Part shown: piece by piece, positions 44,311 to 56,300 of the stretch
How the letters are laid out: each line of letters begins with the position of its first letter
Numbering within the stretch: the stretch's first letter is position 1
Source of the DNA: Paraburkholderia adhaesiva
GTDB lineage: Bacteria > Pseudomonadota > Gammaproteobacteria > Burkholderiales > Burkholderiaceae
DNA: 64,000 nt
NCBI RefSeq assembly: GCF_021390575.1
Contig: NZ_JAJEJQ010000003.1
Coordinates: 674,001-738,000, forward strand
Reading direction: 5' to 3'
The notes under the pieces: generated by a model
What the model saw: only the letters and a program-made list of their open reading frames with translations
Told to the model about the DNA's origin: nothing
Databases searched by the model: none
Translations under genes and position numbers: made by a program

Positions 44311-47300
44311 ATGAATAAGGGTCGATTCAGGAAGGTGTTCAGCAGGCGGCTGAGCATGCTTGTAGCCGTCGGGGAAACCGTCAAGAATCGGCGCAAGCAG
44401 CCCGGGCAGGGTGGTTGCGGGAACGGTCCCGTCGTTAGGCGTGGCGCTGTCTCGTTGTTGACCTCGATTTCTCTCGCGTTGTTGCTGGCTGACCCTCGGA
44501 CGGTTCTGGCGCAGTCGTTGCCTACGGGCGGGCAGGTAGTGGGCGGACAGATCGGCATCAGCGAAAGCGGCAACACGATGACGATCAACCAGACCACGCA
44601 GCGCGGTGCGATCAACTGGAACACGTTCAACATCGGTTCGGGCAACACGGTCCAGTTCAATCAGCCTAATTCCACGTCGCAGACACTGAACCGCGTCGTG
44701 GGCGGCGTGCCTTCGAATATTCAGGGCCAGCTGCTGGCCAACGGTCAGGTGCTGATCCAGAACGCGAACGGCATCCTGTTCGGCAGCGGCGCGGTGGTGA
44801 ACGTGGGGTCACTGCTTGCGACGACAAAGAATATCGATCCGACCCAGTTCATGGCGGGCGACACGCTGAACCTGAGCTCGACGGGCATCAACGCCGGGAT
44901 CGTCAACAACGGCACGATCAACGCGCAAGGCTATGTCACGCTGATCGGCGACCAGGTGCGGAACTCGGGTTCGATCACGGCGCCGGGCGGCAATGTGGTG
45001 CTGGCCGCGGGGGACAGCGCGACGGTGGCGCTGAATAACGGGCAGGGGATCTCAGTCACGCTGAACAATGCCACGGCCAACGCGCTGGTGGACAACAGCG
45101 GGAATATCCAGACGGGCAACGGGACGGTGCTGCTGACTGCTCGCGGCGCCGATACGGTGCTTGAGACCGTGATCAACATGTCTGGCGTGGTCAAGGCGGG
45201 AACCGTGGTGGCCGACGCGGGCAACACGGGCGATGCGATCGTGACGGGCACAATCGACGCCTCGAACACGACGCCGGGTGGCGTGGGCGGCACGGTTGTC
45301 GTCACGGGTGACCGGGTTGGCGTGCTTGGAAACGCCAGCATCAACGTGAGCGGCGATGCCCAGGGCGGAACGGTGATCCTGGGCGGCGACTCCCTGAATC
45401 ACGTGTCCAACAGCTCAGCCGCATCGCTGATCTCGCGCGTGAACTTTGCGAACCTGACCGTGGTGGGTGCAGGCGCAACGATCGACGCGGGATCGGCGCA
45501 CGGTAATGGCGGTTTCGTGGAGACGTCGGGTCATGACCTGGACGTTGCGGGCACCATCACGGCGGCGGCGGCCAATGGTCGCGCGGGTGAGTGGCTGATC
45601 GACCCGACGAACGTGACCATCAGTACCGGGACGGACGCGAACTATTCCGGAAACCTGGGTGACGGCACGTTTAGTGGCGGCAGCAACACGACCGCGACAG
45701 TGAGTAGTGCCACGATCAGCAACTCGCTGAGCGCCGGCACGAACGTGACGATCACGACGGCGAGCAGCGGCACTGCGACGGGCACCATTACGCAGCAGGC
45801 GGGTGCGGATATCGTTGACACCTGCACCAGTGAGACCGCGCTGACGATGCTGGCCAACGGCAGCATCACCCTCAACGGCAACATTACTGCTACGGGCGGC
45901 GGTGCGCTGGACCTGAACCTGATGGCCGATATCGGCAATAACGGTTCGGGCACAGTGACTACGTCCACAGGGACAAAGATCGATCTCGCTGGCGGTGCGC
46001 TCAATGTCTCGGGCAACACGACAAGCGGAAACGCCGTCAACCTCAGCGGTAACCTGACCAACATCGGCAGCGGCCTGGTCACCGGTAATGCGACCACCGG
46101 CACGGGTGTGCTGCTGGCGACAAATGTCGGTCTCCAGAACGACAGCAGCAGTCTGAACATTTCCGGCAACTCGACCAGCGGCGTTGGTGTGAATGTGTCT
46201 GCGTCGAACCTGGCGGTGGGCGTAGGCAGCCTGAACATCTGTGGCAGCTCGAATACCAGCAGCGGCGTTCAGGTGAATTCGAACCTGAACGTAAGCAACG
46301 GCTCGCTGAACATCGTCGGAAACACGCGCAGTACCACTGCCGGGGCTGCAGGTGTGAACCTGTCCGGGAACATCACGGTAAATGAAGGCGGGACACTGAA
46401 CATCAGTGGCGTGTCAAGTTGTACGAGTGCCGCCCAGGTGTCGGGTGTCTACGTCGGCGGAAGTTCGACGACCATTCTCGGCAACGCCGCGATCACTGGC
46501 AGCTCGAACTCAACTTCGGAAGGTGCCTATGCCACCCTGTATGGCGTTGGTGTCGGCTTTAACACGGCCCTGACCGTCTCTGGCAATGGCTCGTTGACCG
46601 TGACGGGTACGGGAACCGGCACGGACGGCGTCGGCGTGGCGTGTCTGAGCGTTGTCAACGTCGCTGGCGGTGAGCTTGTCCTCAACGGGACGTCGAACTC
46701 CGGAATGGGGGTGCAGTCGCTTGGCACCGTGAACATTGGTGGCGGGGTGTTCAGCATCATCGGCCAGTCGCAGACAAGTTACGGTATCGGTCGGGCAGTA
46801 GCCGCTGGTTCGAGCCCGCTCAGCGTCACGGGCGGCACCGCGATATTCAATGGGACGACGAATACCGGCGGTGCGGGCGTGTGGTGGCGTGAGGACGGCA
46901 CCACAAATGGCACGACGGTATCCGGAAACGCCAGCCTGACCATCGTCGGGAGTGCGACAAATGGGACTGGCTACGGCGTGTGCGTCGGCGGCAACGTGGC
47001 CGTGGTGGGCGGTGGAAGCTTTACGGTTACGGGCACCGCGAGCAGCGGTACGGGTGTCAATGTACAGGGCGGCTCCATCAATATGCCGGGTAACGGCACG
47101 GTAAATATCACGGGTGTGTCGACTAACACGGCCGGAAGTGGCAGTGGCGTTTATCTGCAGAACTGCATCAGCACGAACGTCGGCACCGTCACCATCAACG
47201 GTACGGCCCAGGGTTCAGGTATCGGCCTGTGCCTGTCTTCCGGGGCAGCAGTTGGGGGTACCGGTAACCTGACGCTGATCGGCAGTTCGAACAGCCAGGT

Positions 47301-50300
47301 TGGCGTGTCCCTGAATAACGTGCAGATAACCGGCGGCACACTGGCTGTGAGCGGCCAGTCGAACAGCTCCTACGGTGTCTACACGGCCAGTGCGCTGAAT
47401 ATCTCCGGTGGTGCGCTGAATATCACGGGCGTATCGAATAGCTCGACGGGTTTTTACGACACCAGCACGGTGAGTGTGACCAATGGCGGTGTCGCGACGA
47501 TCAGCGGTACGACGAACGGCGGCAGCGCCGCTGGCGTGTGCACGACGGGTGCCGTGACGGTCGGTAACGCGAGTACGCTGACCATTACCGGTACGGCGAA
47601 CAACGCCACCGGCAGCAGCGCTGGTGTCTATCTGGCTAGCGCAGTGAATGTGAGCGGTGGCGCATTGAATGTCGCCGGTACGTCGAACAGTTCCTACGGC
47701 GTGTACGGATGCAGCTCGGTGAACGTGACCAATGGTGGTGTCGCGACCATCAGCGGTACGACGAACGGCGGTAGTAGCGCTGGCGCGTACGTGGCTGGGA
47801 CCGTTTCGGTCGGCAACGCGAGTTCGCTGAGCGTTACCGGTATTGCGAGCAATACGGCTGGTAGCGGAACTGGCGTGTACGTGGGCAACGCGCTGGCTGT
47901 GTCGGGCGGCTCCGTGACGCTCAACGGCACATCGGCTGGTTCTGGCACCAGTGTGGGCCTGGCCTCGGGTGCGACGGTCAGTGGTGCCGGCGTCCTGACG
48001 CTCATCGGCACGGCGAATACCGGCGTAGGCCTGAACATGTCGGGCGTATCGGTTACCGGCAACGGAACGTTGAACGCCACGGGTACCTCGAACGCGACCT
48101 ACGGTGTTAGCGGACTCGGTTCATCGCTGACTGTGAGCTCCGGCAATGTGACCATCAATGGCACGTCGCAAGGCGATGTCTCTGGTGTGAACCTGACGGG
48201 TCCGGTGGTAGTGAATGGCACCGGCAACCTGACGCTTACGGGTGCATCTGATAGTGGGACAGGTCTGGACCTGTCGCAAGGGGTCTCGGTTAGTGCCAAT
48301 GGCACGCTGAACGTGATGGGCGAGTCCAACACGGGCGTTGGCCTTGGGCTTGTCGGCAGCAATGTCAGCCTGAACGTGACGGGCGGCAGTGCGAACCTGT
48401 CGGGTACGTCCAATACGGGCTCAGGCGTGTACGTCAACGCGACCTTGAATGCCAGCGTTTCGGGCAATGGCACGCTGAACGTGACGGGTCAGTCCAACAC
48501 GGGCGTTGGCCTTGAGCTTGCCGGCAGCAACGCCAACCTGAACGTGACGGGCGGCAATGCGAGCCTGTCGGGTACGTCGGATTCGAATTCTGGTGTTGAC
48601 GTCAACACGACCTTGAATGCCAGCGTCTCGGGCAATGGCACGCTGAACGTGACGGGCGAGTCCAACACGGGTGTTGGACTTGGGCTTGTCGGCAGCAACG
48701 CCAACCTGAACGTGACGGGCGGCAATGCAAGCCTGTCGGGTACGTCCGATTCGAATTCTGGTGTTGACGTCAATACGGCCTTGAACGCCAGCGTTTCGGG
48801 CACTGGCACGCTGAACGTGACGGGCGCGTCCAACACGGGCGTTGGACTTGGGCTTGCCGGCAGCAACGCCAACCTGAACGTGACGGGCGGCAATGCAAGC
48901 CTGTCGGGTACGTCCGATTCCAATTCCGGTGTTGACGTCAATACGGCCTTGAATGCCAGCGTTTCGGGCAATGGCACGCTGAACGTGACGGGCGCGTCCA
49001 ACACGGGTGTTGGACTTGGGCTTGTCGGCAGCAACGCCAACCTGAACGTGGCGGGCGGCAAGGCAAGCCTGTCGGGTACGTCCGACGTGAATTCAGGCGT
49101 CTATGTCAATACGGCCTTGAATGTCGGCGTTTCGGGCACTGGCACGCTCAACGTGACGGGCGACTCCAACACGGGTGTTGGACTTGAGCTTGACGGCGGC
49201 AACGCCACCCTGAACGTGACGGGCGGCAATGCCAGCCTGTCGGGTACGTCCGATTCGAATTCTGGTGTTGACGTCAACACGACCTTGAATGCCAGCGTCT
49301 CGGGCAATGGCAAGCTGAACGTGACGGGCGCGTCCAACACGGGTGTTGGACTTGAGCTTGCCGGCAGCAACGCCACCCTGAACGTGACGGGCGGCACTGC
49401 GACCCTGTCGGGTACGTCTGATACGAATTCTGGCGTTGACATCGACACGGCCTTGAATGCAAGCGTCTCGGGCAATGGCACGCTGAACGTGACGGGCAAT
49501 ACGTCGACGGGCATCGCGGTGGGTCAGGACGTCAATAGCACCCTGGACCTGAGCGGTAACGGCACGGTAACAGTCAATGGCACGGCGACGGGCAACGGGA
49601 CGGGCGTGCGCCTGAACGGCAGCACGAACGTGTCGGACAACGCGACGCTGAACATCAATGGCAGTTCGGTGGACGGCATCGGGGTACTCGAGAGCATGAC
49701 GCCGCACGCCACGATGAACATCAGTGGCAATGGCGTGGTCAACGCGTTCGGCAGCTCGGTGAACGGCACGGGTAACGATTTCAACGGCGATACGCAGATC
49801 ACGGGTAACGGTGCGCTGCACCTGGCAGGCACGTCGGTCAACGGCACCGCCGTGGAGCTGAGCGCGAACCTCAGTGCAACGGACAACGGCGCGATTACGG
49901 TTTCGGGTAATTCGACCAGTGGTACGGGCTTCCAGGAGGATGTGGGCAGCAGCCTGACGCTGGGTGGCAACGCGACGGCGAATATCTCGGGCAATTCGAC
50001 CACGGGCGACGGCGTAGACCTGATTGGTAACACCACGTTGACGGGGAATGCCACCCTGATTGCCCAGGGCAGTTCGGATAGCGGCAATGGCCTCGGCCTG
50101 GGCGGGACGCTCAAGTCCGCGTCGGGCACGAACGTGTCGCTGGATGGTACGTCGAACACGGGTGCGGCGATCTACCTGGGCGCGGGCGATGGCCTGACGC
50201 TGGATGGCAACACCACGATGAACATGGCGGGCAGCTCGAACGCGGGCACCGGCGTGGAACTCGGCAATGTCACGGTGACGGACACTGCGTCGCTGAACGT

Positions 50301-53300
50301 CACGGGCAGCACCGTGACGGGCGTTGGCGTGGGCCAGGACGCCAACGGGTCGCTGAATATCGGCAGCAACGGCACGGTAGCCCTCGATGGCACGGCGACG
50401 GGCAACGGGACGGGCGTGCGCCTGAACGGCAGCACGAACGTGTCGGACAACGCGACGCTGAACCTCAATGGCAGTTCGGTGGACGGCATCGGGGTACTCG
50501 AGAGCATGACGCCGCACGCCACGATGAACATCAGTGGCAATGGCGTGGTCAACGCGTTCGGCAGCTCGGTGAACGGCACGGGTAACGATTTCAACGGCGA
50601 TACGCAGATCACGGGCAACGGTGCGCTTAACCTGGCGGGCACGTCGGTCAACGGCACCGCTGTGGAGCTGAGCGCGAACCTCAGCGCGACGGATAACGGC
50701 GCGATTACGGTTTCGGGGAGTTCGACCAGTGGTACGGGTTTCCAGGAGGATGCGGGCAGCAGCCTGACGCTGGGTGGCAACGCGACAGCGAACATCTCGG
50801 GCAATTCGACCACGGGCGACGGCGTGGATCTGATGGGCAACAACACGCTCACAGGTAACGCGGCGCTCATGGTGCAGGGAAACTCGGACAGCGGCACGGG
50901 CCTGGATCTGGGCGGAACGCTGAACGCGACGTCGGGCACGACGATGTCGCTGAACGGTACATCGAACACGGGCGTGTCCATTCAGGTGGGCGTGGGCAGC
51001 GGCCTGACGCTGGAAGGCAACACGGCGCTGGACCTGGCGGGTTCGTCAAACGCAGGCATCGGCGTGGAACTCGGCAATGTCACGGTGACGGACACTGCGT
51101 CGCTGAACGTCACGGGCAGCACCGTGACGGGCGTTGGTGTGGGGCAGGACGTCGACGGGTCGCTGAATATCGGCAGCAACGGCACGGTAACGCTCGATGG
51201 CACGGCGACGGGCAACGGGACGGGCGTGCGCCTGAACGGCAGCACGAACGTGTCGGACAACGCGACGCTGAACCTCAATGGCAGTTCGGTGGATGGCATC
51301 GGGGTACTGGAGAGCATGACGCCGCACGCCACGATGAACATCAGTGGCAACGGCGTGGTCAACGCGTTCGGCAGCTCCGTGAACGGCACGGGTAACGATT
51401 TCAACGGCGATACGCAGATCACGGGTAACGGTGCGCTTAACCTGGCGGGCACGTCGGTCAACGGCACCGCTGTGGAGTTGAGCGCGAACCTCAGCGCAAC
51501 GGACAACGGCGCGATTACGGTTTCGGGTAATTCGACCAGTGGTACGGGTTTCCAGGAGGATGTGGGCAGCAGCCTGACGCTGGGTGGCAACGCGACGGCG
51601 GACATCTCTGGCAACTCCAGCACGGGCATTGGCGCGGAACTGAACGGCACGACCAGTGCGTCGGGTAACGCCACGATTAACGTGTCGGGCGACTCGGGGA
51701 CGAATACGGGCGTGGAGATCGGATCGAACGGTTCCACGGACGCAACCGAAAACGGCACGATCACGATCCAGGGTTATTCGACGAGCGGGACGGGCGTCGA
51801 AAACAACGGTTCGATAAATACCGATAACGGTACAACCCATATTACGGGCAACTCGGCCAGTGGTACGGACGTTGCGAATAACGGCACGATCAATACGACC
51901 GGCAATGGCTCGACGACCATCTCAGGCAATCTTACGAACGACGGTACGATCGACACCAGCAATGGCGGGATGACCGATGTCAACGGCAGCCTGTCGAACA
52001 ACGGGACGGTGGCGACGGACAACGGCTCGCTGAACGTCAACGGTAGCGTGGACAACAACGGCACGCTGAACACGACCGGTGACAACGGCACGACCAGCAT
52101 CGGTGGTGACCTGAACAACAGCGGCAACGTCAGCACGACCGACAACGGTTCGCTGAACGTGGCTGGCAACGTCACGAACGACGCGAACGGCACGATCGAC
52201 ACGAGCAATGGCGGCACGACCGATGTCAACGGCAGCCTGTCGAACAACGGGACGGTGGCGACGGATAACGGTTCGCTGAACGTCAACGGCAGCGTGGACA
52301 ACAACGGCACGCTGAATACGACCGGTGACAACGGCACGACCAGCATCGGTGGTGACCTGAACAACAGCGGCAATGTCAGCACGACCGACAACGGCACGCT
52401 GAGCGTCGCTGGCAACGTCACGAACGACGCGAACGGCACGATCGACACCAGCAATGGCGGCACGACCGATGTCAACGGCAGCCTGTCGAACAACGGGACG
52501 GTGGCGACGGACAACGGCTCGCTGAACGTCAACGGCAGCGTGGACAACAACGGCACGCTGAACACGACCGGTGACAACGGCTCGACCAGCATCGGTGGTG
52601 ACCTGAACAACAGCGGCAACGTCAGCACGACCGACAACGGCACGCTGAACGTGGGCGGCAATGTCACGAACGACGCGAACGGCACGATCGACACCAGCAA
52701 TGGTGGCACGACCGATGTCAACGGCAGCCTGTCGAACAACGGGACGGTGGCGACGGACAACGGTTCGCTGAACGTCAATGGCAGCGTGGACAACAACGGC
52801 ACGCTGAACACGACCGGTGACAACGGCTCGACGAACATCGGTGGCGACCTGAACAACAGCGGCAATGTCAGCACGACCGACAACGGCTCGCTGAACGTGT
52901 CGGGTAACGTCACGAACGATGCGAACGGCACGATCGACACGAGCAATGGCGGCACGACTGATGTCAACGGCAGCCTGTCGAACAACGGAACGGTGACGAC
53001 GGATAACGGTTCGCTGAACGTGGGCGGTAACGTCACGAACGACGCGAACGGCACGATCGACACCAGCAATGGCGGCACGACCGATGTCAACGGCAGCCTG
53101 TCGAACAACGGAACGGTGACGACGGATAACGGTTCGCTGAACGTCAACGGCAGCGTGGACAACAACGGCACGCTGAATACGACCGGTGACAACGGCACGA
53201 CCAGCATCGGTGGTGACCTGAACAACAGCGGCAATGTCAGCACGACCGACAACGGTTCGCTGAACGTGGCTGGCAACGTCACGAACGACGCGAACGGCAC

Positions 53301-56300
53301 GATCGACACGAGCAATGGCGGCACGACCGATGTCAACGGCAGCCTGTCGAACAACGGGACGGTGACGACGGATAACGGTTCGCTGAACGTCAACGGCAGC
53401 GTGGACAACAACGGCACGCTGAATACGACCGGTGACAACGGCACGACCAGCATCGGTGGTGACCTGAACAACAGCGGCAATGTCAGCACGACCGACAACG
53501 GTTCGCTGAACGTGGCTGGCAACGTCACGAACGACGCGAACGGCACGATCGACACGAGCAATGGCGGCACGACCGATGTCAACGGCAGCCTGTCGAACAA
53601 CGGGACGGTGACGACGGATAACGGTTCGCTGAACGTCAACGGCAGCGTGGACAACAACGGCACGCTGAACACGACCGGTGACAACGGCACGACCAGCATC
53701 GGCGGCGACCTGAACAACAGCGGCAATGTCAGCACGACCGACAACGGTTCGCTGAACGTGTCGGGCAACGTCACGAACGACGCGAACGGCACGATCGACA
53801 CGAGCAATGGCGGCACGACCGATGTCAACGGCAGCCTGTCGAACAACGGGACGGTGGCGACGGATAACGGTTCGTTGAACGTCAACGGCAGCGTGGACAA
53901 CAACGGCACGCTGAATACGACCGGTGACAACGGCACGACCAGCATCGGTGGTGACCTGAACAACAGCGGCAATGTCAGCACGACCGACAACGGTTCGCTG
54001 AACGTGGCTGGCAACGTCACGAACGACGCGAACGGCACGATCGACACGAGCAATGGCGGCACGACCGATGTCAACGGCAGCCTGTCGAACAACGGGACGG
54101 TGACGACGGATAACGGTTCGTTGAACGTCAACGGCAGCGTGGACAACAACGGCACGCTGAATACGACCGGTGACAACGGCACGACCAGCATCGGTGGTGA
54201 CCTGAACAACAGCGGCAATGTCAGCACGACCGACAACGGTTCGCTGAACGTGGCTGGCAACGTCACGAACGACGCGAACGGCACGATCGACACGAGCAAT
54301 GGCGGCACGACCGATGTCAACGGCAGCCTGTCGAACAACGGGACGGTGACGACGGATAACGGTTCGCTGAACGTCAACGGCAGCGTGGACAACAACGGCA
54401 CGCTGAACACGACCGGTGACAACGGCACGACCAGCATCGGTGGTGACCTGAACAACAGCGGCAATGTCAGCACGACCGACAACGGTTCGCTGAACGTGGC
54501 TGGCAACGTCACGAACGACGCGAACGGCACGATCGACACGAGCAATGGCGGCACGACCGATGTCAACGGCAGCCTGTCGAACAACGGGACGGTGACGACG
54601 GATAACGGTTCGCTGAACGTCAACGGCAGCGTGGACAACAACGGCACGCTGAATACGACCGGTGACAACGGCACGACCAGCATCGGCGGCGACCTGAACA
54701 ACAGCGGCAATGTCAGCACGACCGACAACGGTTCGCTGAACGTGGGCGGTAACGTCACGAACGACGCGAACGGCACGATCGACACCAGCAATGGCGGCAC
54801 GACCGATGTCAACGGCAGCCTGTCGAACAACGGGACGGTGACGACGGATAACGGTTCGCTGAACGTCAACGGTAGCGTGGACAACAACGGCACGCTGAAC
54901 ACGACCGGTGACAACGGCACGACCAGCATCGGTGGTGACCTGAACAACAGCGGCAACGTCAGCACGACCGACAACGGTTCGCTGAACGTGGGCGGTAACG
55001 TCACGAACGACGCGAACGGCACGATCGACACCAGCAATGGCGGCACGACCGATGTCAACGGCAGCCTGTCGAACAACGGGACGGTGGCGACGGATAACGG
55101 TTCGTTGAACGTCAACGGCAGCGTGGACAACAACGGCACGCTGAACACGACCGGTGACAACGGCACGACCAGCATCGGCGGCGACCTGAACAACAGCGGC
55201 AATGTCAGCACGACCGACAACGGCACGCTGAACGTGTCGGGTAACGTCACGAACAACGGTACGATCGACACGAGCAATGGCGGCACGACCGATGTCAACG
55301 GCAGCCTGTCGAACAACGGAACGGTGACGACGGATAACGGTTCGCTGAACGTCAACGGCAGCGTGGACAACAACGGCGCGCTGAATACGACAGACAACGG
55401 CACGACCAGCATCGGTGGTGACCTGAACAACAGCGGCAATGTCAGCACGACCGACAACGGCTCGCTGAACGTGTCGGGTAACGTCACGAACAACGGTACG
55501 ATCGACACGAGCAATGGCGGCACGACCGATGTCAACGGCAGCCTGTCGAACAACGGGACGGTGGCGACGGATAACGGTTCGTTGAACGTCAACGGCAGCG
55601 TGGACAACAACGGCACGCTGAACACGACCGGTGACAACGGCACGACCAGCATCGGCGGCGACCTGAACAACAGCGGCAATGTCAGCACGACCGACAACGG
55701 CACGCTGAACGTGTCGGGTAACGTCACGAACAACGGTACGATCGACACGAGCAATGGCGGCACGACCGATGTCAACGGCAGCCTGTCGAACAACGGGACG
55801 GTGACGACGGATAACGGATCGCTGAACGTCAACGGCAGCGTGGACAACAACGGCGCGCTGAATACGACAGACAACGGCACGACCAGCATCGGTGGTGACC
55901 TGAACAACAGCGGCAATGTCAGCACGACCGACAACGGCTCGCTGAACGTGGGTGGCAACGTCACGAACGATGTGAACGGCACGCTGGACACCAGCAATGG
56001 TGGGGCGACGAACGTCAACGGCAGTGTTGATAACAACGGCACGATCGCCACGGACAACGGATCGCTGAACGTCAACGGCAGCGTGGACAACAACGGCGCG
56101 CTGGCCACGACCGGTGACAATGGCTCGACCAGCATCGGTGGTGACCTGAACAACAGCGGCAATGTCAGCACGACCGACAACGGCTCGCTGAACGTGGCTG
56201 GCAACGTCACGAACGACGCGAACGGCACGATCGACACGAGCAATGGCGGCACGACTGATGTCAACGGCAGCCTGTCGAACAACGGAACGGTGACGACGGA

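Noticed and set aside
49093..51840. Several other long minus-strand open frames inside tpsA
   Set aside because: Same cause: high GC and periodic codon use. No ribosome sites, no recognisable domains.
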